From Flavisphingomonas formosensis (GTDB lineage Bacteria; Pseudomonadota; Alphaproteobacteria; Sphingomonadales; Sphingomonadaceae), in contig NZ_WRPK01000008.1 of NCBI RefSeq assembly GCF_009755815.1, positions 1-64,000 of the forward strand: a stretch of DNA of 64,000 bases. The letters run 5' to 3'. Of the stretch, positions 43,734-53,383 are shown piece by piece. A model generated the notes under the pieces. The model was not told the DNA's origin and made no database searches. It was given only the letters and a program-made list of their open reading frames with translations. Made by a program: the position numbers and the translations under genes. Position 1 is the first letter of the stretch; each line of letters opens with the position of its first letter.

Positions 43734-46700
43734 ATGCTCTCCCGCATCTTCATCGATCGACCCATCTTCGCATGGGTCATCGCGATCGTGATCATGCTGC
43801 TCGGCATCGGCGGGATCATCTCGCTGCCGGTCGAACAATATCCCGACATCGCGCCGCCCGCCGTCAACATCCGCGCCACCTATCCAGGCGCCTCGGCCGA
43901 GACGGTCGAGAGCAGCGTGACCCAGATCATCGAGCAGCAGCTCACCGGCATCGACGGGCTGATCTATTTTTCCGCCACCTCGAGCTCCGCCGGCACGGTG
44001 ACCGTCACCGTCACCTTCCAGAAGGGCACGGACCCGGACATCGCGCAGGTCCAGGTCCAGAACAAGGTGCAGCAGGCGCTGTCCCGCCTGCCCCAGCAGG
44101 TGCAGCAGCAGGGCCTGATCGTCACCAAGTCCAATGCCGATTTCCTCACCGTCGTGTCGATCTACGACCAGACCGACCGGATGACGAGCGCGGACGTCAG
44201 CGACTATCTCGTCTCCAACCTGCAGGATGCGATCGGTCGCCTGCCGGGTGTCGGCGACATCAACGTGTTCGGCGCGCAATATGCGATGCGCATCTGGCTG
44301 GACCCTTACAAGCTCATGTCGTTCCAGCTCACCACGGACGACGTGATCTCGGCGATCGAGGCGCAGAACACCCAGGTCGCGGCCGGGCAGATCGGCGCCC
44401 AGCCCTCGCCCGACAGCCAGATGCTCAACGCGATCGTCACTGCCAAATCGCGCCTGACCAATGCCGAGCAGTTCCGCAATATCATCGTCAAGACGCAGAC
44501 CGACGGCTCGAAGGTGCTGCTGAAGGACGTCGCCCGCGTCGAACTGGGGAGCGAGAATTACAACAGTGTCAGCAGCCTCAACGGCCATCCCGGCGCCGGC
44601 ATCGCGATCCAGCTCGCGCCGGGCGCGGATGCGCTCAAGACCGCCGAGGAAGTGCGCAATTTCATGGATGCGCACGCCGACTCGCTGCCGCAAGGCCTGA
44701 CCTACACCTATCCCAATGACAGCACCGCCTTCATCAAGCTCTCCGTCGAGGACGTGATCAAGACGCTGATCGAGGCGATCATCCTCGTCGTCATCGTAAT
44801 GTTCCTGTTCCTGCAGAGCTGGCGCGCCACGCTGATTCCGGCGATCGCGGTGCCGGTGGTGCTGCTCGGCACTTTCGGCGTGCTCGCCGCCTTCGGCTTC
44901 TCGATCAACACGCTCACCCTGTTCGGCATGGTGCTGGCGATCGGGCTGCTCGTCGACGATGCCATCGTCGTCGTCGAGAATGTCGAGCGCGTGATGGAGG
45001 AGCAGCCCGACATCACCCCGCGCGAGGCCACGATCCAATCGATGGGCGAGATCAATGTCGCGCTGATCGCCATCGCGCTGGTGCTGTCCGCGGTGTTCCT
45101 GCCGATGGCCTTTTTCGGCGGATCCACCGGCGTCATCTACAAGCAGTTTTCGATCACCATCGTCTCCTCGATGGTGCTTTCGGTGCTCGTCGCGCTGATC
45201 CTCTCGCCCGCGCTGGCGGCTACCCTGCTGAAACGGCGCGATCCGGAAGCAATCGCAGCCGGCAACCGCTTCGTCGCCAGGGCGCACGACTATGGCGAAC
45301 GGTTCAACGAATGGTTCGCCCGGACCTCTGAACGCTATCGCGATACGGTCCGCCGGCTGTTCGGCCATGCCAGGGCTGCGATGCTCGTGTTCGCCGGCAT
45401 CGTCGTATTGCTCGTCTTCGTTTTCCTGAAACTGCCCACCAGCTTCCTGCCGGTGGAGGATCAGGGCATTGCCCAGCTTCAGATCACCCTGCCGCCCGGC
45501 GCGACCCAGAGCCGCACCGTAGCCGCCGCCCAAGCGATCCAGCGCTATTTCCTGACCCAGGAGAAAGCGAACACCGCCGCGGTCTACACGGTGGTCGGCG
45601 GCAACCAGGCGGGCACCGGCCAGAATGCAGGGCGAGGCTTCCTCTCCCTGGCGCCGTGGGACCAGCGCAAGGGCGCGGAGAACACCGCGGAGGCTATCAC
45701 CCGCCGGGCGACCCAGGCGATCGGGCGCCAGCTGCGCGACGTGCAGTTCAATGCGCTCAATCCGCCGCCGGTGCGCGGCCTCGGCCAGTCCAGCGGCTTC
45801 ACGCTCGAGCTTCTGAACAGCGGCAATCTCAGCCGGGACGAATTCAAGGCGCGGCGCGACAAGCTGCTCGCCGAGGCGAGCGCCGACCCCGATCTGGCGC
45901 AGGTGCGCCTCAACAGCCTCGAAGACACGCCGACGCTGGGAATCAACATCGACGAGGCGAAGGTCGGAGCGCTCGGCATCAACGAGGCGAGCGTCAATTC
46001 CACACTTTCGGCCGCATGGGGCGGCGTCTATGTGAACGACTTCGTGGATCGCGGCCGCGTCAAGCGTGTCTATGTCCAGGGCGATGCGCCGTATCGCAGC
46101 CGTCCGGAGAATCTCGCGAGCTGGTATGTGCGCACCGGGACCGGCGCGATGGCGCCCTTCTCGTCCTTCGCGCAGATCGGCTGGAATCGCGCGCCCAACA
46201 CGTTGACCCGTTTCAACGGCATCAGTTCCTATGAAATCCAGGGCCAGGCCGCCGCGGGCCGAAGCTCCGGAGATGCGATGACGCGCATCGCGGCGATCGC
46301 CGCAGAGCTGCCCGGCACCTCGATCGCGTGGAGCGGCCTTTCCTATCAGGAGAAACTGTCGGGCGGCCAGGCCCCCATCCTCTACGGCCTTTCGCTGCTG
46401 GTCGTCTTCCTCTGCCTCGCAGCCCTCTACGAAAGCTGGTCGATCCCGTTTGCGGTGATGCTCGTGATGCCGCTCGGCCTCATCGGAGCGACCCTGGCGG
46501 TGCTGCTGCGCGGGCTGGAGAACGACGTCTATTTCCAGGTCGGCCTGCTCACCACCATGGGGCTGTCCGCCAAGAATGCGATCCTCATCGTAGAATTCGC
46601 CGAGCAGGCGGAGAAGCAGGGTAAGAGCCCGACCGAGGCGGCGCTCGAGGCCGCGCGCATTCGCCTGCGCCCGATCCTGATGACCAGCCTCGCCTTCATC

Positions 46701-46919
46701 TTCGGCGTGCTGCCGCTCGCCATCTCCACCGGTGCCGGCGCGAAGAGCCGCGTCGCGATCGGCACAGCGGTGATCGGCGGGATGACCACGGCGACCGTGC
46801 TCGCCCTCTTCTTCGTGCCGTTGTTCTTCGTGCTGGTCCGCCGTCTTTTCCACGGCAGGCAGGAGGAGCGGGAGACGCCGCCGGCCGCACCCTCCGCCGG
46901 CGAGGACGTTTCGGCATGA
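43734..46919 (+). CDS. RND multidrug efflux transporter (AcrB/MexB, HAE1 family)
   Basis: The 1061-residue protein has the full RND length with 12 membrane helices. MLSRIFIDRPIFAWVIAIVIML is TM1, the TM4 proton-relay pair is in GLLVDDAIVVVENVERVM, and the TM10 Lys is in MGLSAKNAILIVEFAEQA. The two large periplasmic loops are present. It exports drugs, solvents or bile-like compounds with proton antiport. The stop overlaps the outer membrane gene by 4 bases. No TetR-type repressor gene lies next to the operon. Confidence 0.96.
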   Translation: MLSRIFIDRPIFAWVIAIVIMLLGIGGIISLPVEQYPDIAPPAVNIRATYPGASAETVESSVTQIIEQQLTGIDGLIYFSATSSSAGTVTVTVTFQKGTDPDIAQVQVQNKVQQALSRLPQQVQQQGLIVTKSNADFLTVVSIYDQTDRMTSADVSDYLVSNLQDAIGRLPGVGDINVFGAQYAMRIWLDPYKLMSFQLTTDDVISAIEAQNTQVAAGQIGAQPSPDSQMLNAIVTAKSRLTNAEQFRNIIVKTQTDGSKVLLKDVARVELGSENYNSVSSLNGHPGAGIAIQLAPGADALKTAEEVRNFMDAHADSLPQGLTYTYPNDSTAFIKLSVEDVIKTLIEAIILVVIVMFLFLQSWRATLIPAIAVPVVLLGTFGVLAAFGFSINTLTLFGMVLAIGLLVDDAIVVVENVERVMEEQPDITPREATIQSMGEINVALIAIALVLSAVFLPMAFFGGSTGVIYKQFSITIVSSMVLSVLVALILSPALAATLLKRRDPEAIAAGNRFVARAHDYGERFNEWFARTSERYRDTVRRLFGHARAAMLVFAGIVVLLVFVFLKLPTSFLPVEDQGIAQLQITLPPGATQSRTVAAAQAIQRYFLTQEKANTAAVYTVVGGNQAGTGQNAGRGFLSLAPWDQRKGAENTAEAITRRATQAIGRQLRDVQFNALNPPPVRGLGQSSGFTLELLNSGNLSRDEFKARRDKLLAEASADPDLAQVRLNSLEDTPTLGINIDEAKVGALGINEASVNSTLSAAWGGVYVNDFVDRGRVKRVYVQGDAPYRSRPENLASWYVRTGTGAMAPFSSFAQIGWNRAPNTLTRFNGISSYEIQGQAAAGRSSGDAMTRIAAIAAELPGTSIAWSGLSYQEKLSGGQAPILYGLSLLVVFLCLAALYESWSIPFAVMLVMPLGLIGATLAVLLRGLENDVYFQVGLLTTMGLSAKNAILIVEFAEQAEKQGKSPTEAALEAARIRLRPILMTSLAFIFGVLPLAISTGAGAKSRVAIGTAVIGGMTTATVLALFFVPLFFVLVRRLFHGRQEERETPPAAPSAGEDVSA

Positions 46920-48370
46920 AGCCCTTCATCGCCATAACCGCCCTTGCCGCCCTTGCCGGATGCAGCCTGCAGCCGGCCTATGAGCGTCCCAGTCCGGCCG
47001 TCCCCCCCGCCTGGCCGCAAGGCGATGCCTATCTGCGCCAGAGCGAAGCCACCCTGCCGTCGATCAATTATCGCGACATCTTCCGCGACACCCATTTGCA
47101 AGGCCTGATCGAACAGGCGCTGGCCAACAATCAGGATCTGCGCGTCGCCCTTGCCAACGTCGCTTCGGCGCGCGCCCAATATCGCGTCGCCCATGCCGCG
47201 ATCTTCCCGCAGATCGACGCCAGCGGCGGCGTCACCGTTAGGCGTCCGTCGGATAGTGGCACGACCACCGGCGGCACCAACACCGGGACGGGCAGTTCCA
47301 GCGGCGACAGGACGACCACCAGCTACAGCGCCGAAGTCGGCACTACCTCATTCGAGATCGACCTGTTCGGCCGGCTGCGCAGCCTCAGCAACGCCGCCTT
47401 CGACGAGTATCTCGGCACCGAGGCGGCCGCCCGCGCCGCCCGGCTGACGCTGGTCGCAGGGGTCGCCAACGCCTATCTGCAGCTTGCTGCCGATCGCAGC
47501 CTGCTCGCCATCGCCGTCGACACGGAAAAGAGCGCGCAGAAGAGCGTCGAGCTGACCCGAGCCCGCCTCCAAGGCGGGATCGCGCCGCGTACCGATCTGC
47601 GCCAGGCGGAGACCATCCTCGCCACCGCCCAGTCGGATCAGGCTGCGCTCACCACCGCCGTTGCGCAGGATCGCAACGCGCTGGAGCTGCTGGTCGGCAC
47701 CCCAGTAGCCGATACCGCCTTGCCCGCTTCGCTCGAGGCAATCGACGGACTTCTCGCGGAACTGCCCGCCGGACTCGATTCCGGCATTCTCCTGCGCCGG
47801 CCCGACGTGGTGGAGGCCGAATATTCGCTGCGTGCCGCCAATGCGCGGATCGGCGCGGCGCGCGCCGCTTTCTTCCCGCGCGTTTCGCTGACCGCGCTCG
47901 CCGGCCTCGCCAGCACGGCGCTGTCGAGCCTGTTCACCGGGGGCGCCTTCACCTGGTCGGTCGCGCCGTCCGCCACACTGCCGATCTTCGATGCCGGCGC
48001 CAACAAGGGCAATCTGCGCTATGCCGAGGCGCAGCGCGATCTCGCCATTGCTAATTACCGCAAGGCGATCCAGACGGCCTTTCGCGAGATCGCAGACGCG
48101 CTCGCGAGGCGCGGCACGATCGATCGTCAGCTTGCGGCGGACACCAAGCTCGAAGAAGCCGCGCGCGACAGCCTGTTCCTCGGAACGGCCCGTTATCGCG
48201 AAGGGATCGACGCCTATCTCGCCACGCTCGATGCGCAGCGCAGCTTCTACAGCGCGCGACAGACGTTGACCAATGCGCGGCTCGTGCGCGCCCAGAACCT
48301 CGTTTCGCTTTACCAGACGCTCGGCGGCGACCAGCTCGTTGCGGACTTGCCCGCCGTCCACGGGCGGTAG
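46916..48370 (+). CDS. RND efflux outer-membrane channel (OprM/NodT family)
   Basis: The 484-residue lipoprotein starts at ATG 46916 within the pump stop and has lipobox LAALAGCS. It carries the two OEP repeats: DLRVALANVASARAQYRVAHAAIFPQID and NARIGAARAAFFPRVSLTALAG (each shortened). SYSAEVGTTSFEIDLFGRLRSL is the typical OprM strand. With the two upstream genes it completes a tripartite pump across both membranes. Confidence 0.94.
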   Translation: MKPFIAITALAALAGCSLQPAYERPSPAVPPAWPQGDAYLRQSEATLPSINYRDIFRDTHLQGLIEQALANNQDLRVALANVASARAQYRVAHAAIFPQIDASGGVTVRRPSDSGTTTGGTNTGTGSSSGDRTTTSYSAEVGTTSFEIDLFGRLRSLSNAAFDEYLGTEAAARAARLTLVAGVANAYLQLAADRSLLAIAVDTEKSAQKSVELTRARLQGGIAPRTDLRQAETILATAQSDQAALTTAVAQDRNALELLVGTPVADTALPASLEAIDGLLAELPAGLDSGILLRRPDVVEAEYSLRAANARIGAARAAFFPRVSLTALAGLASTALSSLFTGGAFTWSVAPSATLPIFDAGANKGNLRYAEAQRDLAIANYRKAIQTAFREIADALARRGTIDRQLAADTKLEEAARDSLFLGTARYREGIDAYLATLDAQRSFYSARQTLTNARLVRAQNLVSLYQTLGGDQLVADLPAVHGR

Positions 48371-48382
48371 AGAGTCACGCCC

Positions 48383-49729
48383 ATGCGCATCGGCCGTCTC
48401 ACCCCCCGCAGAGCCTTTGTGCTGGCCCGACGCCATCGGCCCGATACTGAGGTCTGGCGCCGCCGCGTGGCGATCCTCGGCGGCGCGATCCTGATCGGGC
48501 TGGTCGCACTGCTTTTCGCCCGCGCCGCGGATTGGGCTTCAGCGATCTTCCAGCAGGCGATCGGGCGATGGTGGTGGCTGCCGTTGATCGCGACGCCGCT
48601 CGGCTACGGCGCGCTCGTCTGGTTTACCCGCCGCATCGCGCCCGAAGCAGCGGGTTCGGGCATTCCGCAAGTCATTGCGGCCTCTCGCGTGCCGGATCGC
48701 GGCATGGAGCGGCTGGTTTCGGCCAGGACGGTCATCGTCAAGCTGCTGCTCACCGTCGGCACGCTGCTCTTCGGCGCATCGGTCGGCCGGGAGGGGCCCA
48801 CGGTCCAGGTTGCCGCTGCACTGATGGGTTATGCACATCGGGCGATGGCCATTCCGCTGCGCGCCTCGGTCTATATCGCCGGTGGCGCCGCGGGTGTCGC
48901 CGCAGCATTCAACACGCCGCTTGCAGGCGTCGCCTTCGCGATCGAGGAGCTCGCCGCGGCCTATGAGCAGCGGATGACGCTGCTGGTCATGGCGGCGGTG
49001 CTGATCGCGGGCATGGTGAGCCTCGGTCTGGCCGGCGACTATGTCTATTTCGGCGTGATGCGACAGACCCTCGGCGTCCACGATGCGCTGTTCGCAGCGC
49101 CGGTGGCAGGCGTGGTCGGCGGCGTCGCCGGCGCGCTCTTCTCGCGCATGCTGCTCGGCGCCGGACGGACGTGCTTCGCGCCCGTCCGCTGGCTGCGCGA
49201 GAGGCCGGTCCGTTTCGCCATCGCGTGCGGCCTGATAGTTGCCCTGCTCGGTGTCGCTACCGGCCTCACCTGGGGAACGGGCTACGATACCGCACGAGCG
49301 ATCATCACCGGCTCGGACGTTCCGATCTGGTATGGACTCGCCAAATTCGGCGCGACACTTGCGACATCGCTGTCCGGCCTGCCGGGTGGCATCTTCGCCC
49401 CATCGCTGTCGGTGGGCGCGGGGATTGGCGACATGTTGCGCAGCATCTTTCCCGGCTATCCCGGCGGCGCCATCGTTCTGCTCGGCATGGTCGCCTATTT
49501 CACCGGCGTGGTGCGCGCGCCGCTCACAGCAGTGATCATCATTTCGGAGACCACCGCCAGCCGCGGTCTCATGATGCCGCTGCTCGCCGCTGCGCTGACG
49601 GCCGATTTCGTGGCGCAGATGGTGAGCAAGGAGCGGCTTTATCACGGTCTCTCTCAACGCTTCGCCATTCCGCCCGCGCCGGGATCAGGCGACGGCGCTC
49701 CGGCAGGCGAGGCGCGCCCGGCCCATTGA
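48383..49729 (+). CDS. ClC-family chloride/proton antiporter
   Basis: The 448-residue protein has about 10-12 hydrophobic helices and all three ClC signatures: GSGIPQV, GREGPTVQ (gating Glu) and GGIFAPSLSVG. An EE pair in FAIEELAAAYE sits where the internal proton-transfer Glu is expected, suggesting an exchanger rather than a channel. There are no C-terminal CBS domains. It starts 12 bases after the channel gene, so it may be read with the RND operon. Confidence 0.92.
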   Translation: MRIGRLTPRRAFVLARRHRPDTEVWRRRVAILGGAILIGLVALLFARAADWASAIFQQAIGRWWWLPLIATPLGYGALVWFTRRIAPEAAGSGIPQVIAASRVPDRGMERLVSARTVIVKLLLTVGTLLFGASVGREGPTVQVAAALMGYAHRAMAIPLRASVYIAGGAAGVAAAFNTPLAGVAFAIEELAAAYEQRMTLLVMAAVLIAGMVSLGLAGDYVYFGVMRQTLGVHDALFAAPVAGVVGGVAGALFSRMLLGAGRTCFAPVRWLRERPVRFAIACGLIVALLGVATGLTWGTGYDTARAIITGSDVPIWYGLAKFGATLATSLSGLPGGIFAPSLSVGAGIGDMLRSIFPGYPGGAIVLLGMVAYFTGVVRAPLTAVIIISETTASRGLMMPLLAAALTADFVAQMVSKERLYHGLSQRFAIPPAPGSGDGAPAGEARPAH

Positions 49730-49850
49730 GCACCCGCGGGGTCTGGCCATCTGCCGTGTGCTCGCCTAGACTGAAAGTGACGGGGGCTGTTCGATCGCAG
49801 CGCGATTTGGGACCGCGGGCGATCACGATATGTTGGGAGAAGCTCCTTTG

Positions 49851-50231
49851 ATGGTCTCGGTTCGCCAGTCTCTTGCTGTCGTCGCCCTTTTTACTGCATT
49901 TGCGGCACCCGCCGTTCAGGCCAGCGATCTCGGCACCTCCGCGAAGACGGGTGCACCAACCCTCACCGCACAGCAGATACGCGACTATGCGTTGGCGCTC
50001 GGGGAGATTCAGACGATCCGGAAGGCTGTGGCCGATGCCCCGGCCGACCAGCGGCCACTAATGGCCGCCCAGGCGAAAACTGCGATCGCGGCTGCGCTCG
50101 AACGCCGCGGCATGGATGTCATCAGCTTCAACACGATCAGCGCCGAGGTCGAGCGCGAGCATGGCCTGCGCAGCCAGGTCCGCCAGATCATGATGCAGGG
50201 CGTAATGGGCGGGATGACGGACAGCCAGTAA
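49851..50231 (+). CDS. Small secreted DUF4168-like protein
   Basis: The 126-residue protein starts at ATG 49851 (MVSVRQSLAVVALF) after GGGAGA; an in-frame ATG 21 bases upstream is also possible. The signal peptide ends near AAPAVQAS. The mature part is helical (LTAQQIRDYALALGEIQTIRK and ISAEVEREHGLRSQVRQIM) with the spacing of DUF4168. The function is unknown; it is periplasmic. Confidence 0.65.
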   Translation: MVSVRQSLAVVALFTAFAAPAVQASDLGTSAKTGAPTLTAQQIRDYALALGEIQTIRKAVADAPADQRPLMAAQAKTAIAAALERRGMDVISFNTISAEVEREHGLRSQVRQIMMQGVMGGMTDSQ

Positions 50232-50240
50232 GAGTGAAAA

Positions 50241-50267
50241 TGCCGCCCCGGATCATCCGGAGCGGCA
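50241..50267. terminator. Strong hairpin, probable terminator
   Basis: TGCCGCCCCGGA and TCCGGAGCGGCA pair with one mismatch across a 3-base loop, 9 bases after the stop at 50231. The other side is the end of the convergent gene at 50317. There is no T tail. Confidence 0.5.
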
Positions 50268-50316
50268 TCATAGGCCTTGGCCGCAGGCAAGGCCGCGGTG
50301 TGCGTCCAGCCCGCTA

Positions 50317-50889
50317 TCAGGTCCGTATCGCAGGTATCGAGGGCTTGGCCGTAGCGTCGGTTGCCGGCGCCGGCGTCTGGCTGGCAGCCGGGCCGCAATC
50401 GCCGCTGGTCTGGCTCACCACCTTGGGCTGCTTGCCTTCGCCGAGCGAGGTGACCTGAACGCTGCGGCTGCACATGCCTTTTCCGCTGCTGGTCGACACG
50501 AACGAATAGCTGACAGCACCCGCCGGCAGCGTGCCCGTCGAAACCGCGGTTAGACCGCCCGGCTGAGTCGCCGCCTGTTGGCGCATCGCATCGATCTGCC
50601 GGAACATCGCATCCGCCTGCGCATCCATCTCGGCGGCGATACGGTCGAACATCGCGAACGGCGCGGCATCGAAGGCATCGAACGCAGTCGGCGCGAAGGC
50701 GTCGGCACCGGCGGGCGCGAACAGGATTCGCGGCGCCACATCGCCGCTGTAGCGAATATGCGCGACGCTGCCGTCAGGCAGCGCGACTTCCATGACATGG
50801 GATGGTTCGGCCTTTGTCGCCGCCACTGCGGCCGTCCCGACGGCGAGTGAGGCGGCCACGGCCAGCATGGCTTTCCTGTTGAATCGCAT
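50317..50889 (-). CDS. Secreted protein of unknown function
   Basis: The 190-residue protein starts at ATG 50889 with signal peptide MRFNRKAMLAVAASLAVGTAAVAA. An N-terminal strand-rich piece (SHVMEVALPDGSVAHIRYSGD) is followed by an Ala/Phe/Asp-rich helical region, then GMCSRSVQVTS and TSGDCGP with two Cys that could pair. The C-terminal 25 residues are Pro/Ala/Thr-rich. I recognise no family. Confidence 0.65.
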   Translation of the reverse strand: MRFNRKAMLAVAASLAVGTAAVAATKAEPSHVMEVALPDGSVAHIRYSGDVAPRILFAPAGADAFAPTAFDAFDAAPFAMFDRIAAEMDAQADAMFRQIDAMRQQAATQPGGLTAVSTGTLPAGAVSYSFVSTSSGKGMCSRSVQVTSLGEGKQPKVVSQTSGDCGPAASQTPAPATDATAKPSIPAIRT

Positions 50890-51203
50890 GAATTCCTCCG
50901 CTCGAATAAACAGGTTCGCTCACTATGCACGACAGAGGCTGAACCCCGGACTAACGGCGCAGGAAGGGTGCGACGGTGGCAAAAGCCGTCCAACGCAAAG
51001 CGCCACCGTCGCCCCAGCCTAATGATCGACAGCAAACGACCGCGCAGTGATGCCGATCACGGTGCGATCGAAATGTTCGTGCACCGGCGAACGGATCGCT
51101 TGCCACACCCTGCGGTATCGTCGCCGGACGCTCCGGCAGAGAGCGAGGTGCGCGCCGCTTTGCAATCCGCAGCAGCGTGTCCCATCTATCATGAAGTCGA
51201 ACG
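50890..51203. other. Intergenic stretch with a long inverted repeat
   Basis: No convincing gene is seen in this 314-base gap. GCGACGGTGGC (50970-50980) and GCCACCGTCGC (51002-51012) form a perfect 11-bp inverted repeat with a 21-base loop. It could be a terminator or structured leader between the divergent flanking genes. Confidence 0.45.
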
Positions 51204-51491
51204 ATGCCGACCGTGCTGAACGCTTTTTTCCTCGTCCTGCAGGCAGAGGCCGCACCTGTCTCCGCCCCTGCCGCCCACAACTTGCAGATCGGCCGCATGC
51301 TTCGTTTCTCCGACGGCCGCCGCATCGGCGAGGTGATGCGCATCGATCGGGACGGGGCCGGCCAGCCGCGCGGCGTTGTGGTAATCTTCGGATCGGGCAC
51401 CGTCATAGTGCCGGCCTCCACCTTGTCGGACAAGGATCACGGCCTTCTGACCAGCCTCGGCTATCGGGACGTGCAGGGTCTCGCCCGCTAA
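51204..51491 (+). CDS. Small protein with a PRC-barrel-like segment
   Basis: The 95-residue protein starts at ATG 51204 with a weak ribosome site. The first 17 residues are hydrophobic (MPTVLNAFFLVLQAEAA), perhaps a short signal. LQIGRMLRFSDGRRIGEVMRI and VVVIFGSGTVIVPASTL suggest a small beta-barrel like PRC domains (inference). It converges on the LysR gene with 8 bases between stops. Confidence 0.6.
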   Translation: MPTVLNAFFLVLQAEAAPVSAPAAHNLQIGRMLRFSDGRRIGEVMRIDRDGAGQPRGVVVIFGSGTVIVPASTLSDKDHGLLTSLGYRDVQGLAR

Positions 51492-51499
51492 GCGCGCCT

Positions 51500-52417
51500 T
51501 CAGTCGGCCTCCCGCGCCGGCTGACGGAGCATGTCGATGAACGCGCGCAACGCCGGAGCCATCTGGCGCTGCTGCGGATAACAGAGGAAATGCCCTGGAA
51601 AGGGCGCCGACCAAGGTGCCAGCAACGGCACCAGCCGCCCATCCGCCAGATAGGGGCGAAACAGATCCTCCACCGAAAAGGCGATGCCGACGCCCTGCAG
51701 CGCGGCGGGCACGCACATGTCTTTCTCGTTGACGATCAACGGGCCGTGCACGGCCACTTCGAACCAGCCGCCATCCTCGAAAAACTCCCAGGCATAAGGC
51801 GTCTGCCGCCCCGGCCAGCGCCAGCGGATGCAGCGATGATGGACGAGGTCGCGCGGATGCGCCGGCGCGCCGTTCGCGGCGAGATAAGCCGGCGATGCCA
51901 CCGCGATCTGACGCAGTTCCGGCCCCAGCCGGACCGCCACCATATCGCGCTCGATCACTTCGCCGATGCGGATCGCCGCGTCATAGCCGCCCGCGACGAC
52001 GTCGATCACCGCATCGTCGAGCGTGAGGTCCAGCTCCACATCGGGATAGGTGGCGGCAAATTGCCCGAGAATCGGCACGATATAACGCTCCGCCGCCGAA
52101 CGGAAACTATGTACGCGCACCCGACCGGCCGGCCGCTCGCGCGAATGGCGCACCTGGTTCAGTGCCGCTCCGAGCTCCGCCACCGCCGGCCTGACCCGCT
52201 GGAACAGCGTCTCGCCCGCATCGGTCAGCGCCACGCTACGCGTCGTGCGGTTGAGCAGCCGCACGCCGACGCGCTCCTCGAAACCGCGCACCAGCTGGCT
52301 GAGCGCCGAAGGCGAGACGCCGAGCGCCTCGGCGGCGCGGCTGAAACTCAAATGCTCGCCCACCGCGACGAAGGCGCGGAGCTGGTTATAATCGCTGCCG
52401 GGCAGAAGCGTGTCCAT
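51500..52417 (-). CDS. LysR-family transcriptional regulator
   Basis: The 305-residue protein opens with DYNQLRAFVAVGEHLSFSRAAEALGVSPSALSQLVRGFE (shortened here to the HTH core SFSRAAEALGVSPSALS), then RTTRSVALTDAGETLF. It has a normal effector domain with RVHSFR and IRIGEVIERDMV. It is divergent from the SDR gene, with two dyads in the gap. It probably regulates that SDR. Confidence 0.93.
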   Translation of the reverse strand: MDTLLPGSDYNQLRAFVAVGEHLSFSRAAEALGVSPSALSQLVRGFEERVGVRLLNRTTRSVALTDAGETLFQRVRPAVAELGAALNQVRHSRERPAGRVRVHSFRSAAERYIVPILGQFAATYPDVELDLTLDDAVIDVVAGGYDAAIRIGEVIERDMVAVRLGPELRQIAVASPAYLAANGAPAHPRDLVHHRCIRWRWPGRQTPYAWEFFEDGGWFEVAVHGPLIVNEKDMCVPAALQGVGIAFSVEDLFRPYLADGRLVPLLAPWSAPFPGHFLCYPQQRQMAPALRAFIDMLRQPAREAD

Positions 52418-52424
52418 GCGACAG

Positions 52425-52456
52425 GCTCAGCATTATTCAGCTGAGCTTACAAGCTC
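52425..52456. promoter_or_regulatory. Candidate LysR binding sites (two overlapping dyads)
   Basis: GCTCAGC-N8-GCTGAGC (52425-52446) and GAGCTT-AC-AAGCTC (52443-52456) are both perfect and overlap. The first starts 8 bases before the LysR start codon. The spacing of the outer pair fits the T-N11-A logic of LysR boxes. Confidence 0.5.
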
Positions 52457-52526
52457 TGTGAGAAATAGGCGTATTCTGAAAGACTGCTGCAAGTGCGATC
52501 TGGGGCGTGCAAAAAGGAGACGTCCC

Positions 52527-53369
52527 ATGAAGACATGGCTCATTACCGGCATTTCCCGCGGCTTCGGACTCGATCTCGCCCGAGCCGCCCTGGCGCGCGG
52601 CGATCGGGTGATCGGCACGGTGCGCAGCGGCACGCCGGACCTGCCGGAAAGCGACGGGCGGCTGCACCTCTTCACTCTCGACATGGCCGATCCCGCCGGC
52701 ATCGGCGCCACCGTCGAGGCCGCCTTCACCCTGGCGGGCCGGATCGACGTCGTCGTCAACAACGCCGGCTACGGCCTGCTCGGCGCGATCGAAACGACGA
52801 GCGATGCCGATGCGGAGCACCTCTTCGCCGTGGATCTTTTCGGCCCGTTCCGCCTCATCCGGGCGGCGCTGCCTCATCTGCGCGCCCAGCGATCGGGCCA
52901 CATCCTCAACATCACCTCCATTGCCGGACGCGCGCCGGTCGCCGGATCGGCACTTTACGCGGCCGCCAAGCATGCGCTGGAAGGCTTTTCCGCCGCGCTT
53001 GCCCAGGAAGTGGCTCCCTTCGGCATCAAGGTGACGGCGGTCGCCCCCGGTGCATTCCGGACGGACTTCCTCTCCGCCCATTCGCTGCATCGGGCTGATG
53101 CCGGGAGCGATGCCTATGCCGCCTCGGTTGGCCGGAGCCTCGCCGCTTTCGATGCGATGGCCGGCCGCCAGGCAGGCAATCCCGCCCGCGCGGCAGAGGC
53201 GCTGCTCACCATCGTCGATGCCAAGGATCCGCCTCTCCACCTGCTGCTCGGTTCGGACGCGCTACGCCGCACGCGCGAAAAGCTGGGCGGCGTAATCGAG
53301 GAGATGGATCGCTGGGAAAGTCTCACTCTCGGCACCGATTACGCTCGGGGTGCGGCGGGAATGGCGTAA
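52527..53369 (+). CDS. Short-chain dehydrogenase/reductase
   Basis: The 280-residue protein starts at ATG 52527 (MKTWLITGISRGFG) after AAGGAG. The classical SDR motifs are TGISRGFG, NNAGYG, the Ser in NITSIAG and YAAAK. The long C-terminal part (LLLGSDALRRTREKLGGV) is typical of the retinol-dehydrogenase-like group. It is divergent from the LysR gene, and the GH66 gene follows on the same strand. Confidence 0.92.
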   Translation: MKTWLITGISRGFGLDLARAALARGDRVIGTVRSGTPDLPESDGRLHLFTLDMADPAGIGATVEAAFTLAGRIDVVVNNAGYGLLGAIETTSDADAEHLFAVDLFGPFRLIRAALPHLRAQRSGHILNITSIAGRAPVAGSALYAAAKHALEGFSAALAQEVAPFGIKVTAVAPGAFRTDFLSAHSLHRADAGSDAYAASVGRSLAAFDAMAGRQAGNPARAAEALLTIVDAKDPPLHLLLGSDALRRTREKLGGVIEEMDRWESLTLGTDYARGAAGMA

Positions 53370-53383
53370 AGATGGCTTAGCTT

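Noticed and set aside
42534-46853. A 1439-residue open frame on the minus strand opposite the RND genes
   Set aside because: It is the antisense shadow of high-GC codons; its residues are His/Arg/Asp-rich with no domain, while the plus strand encodes clear RND proteins.
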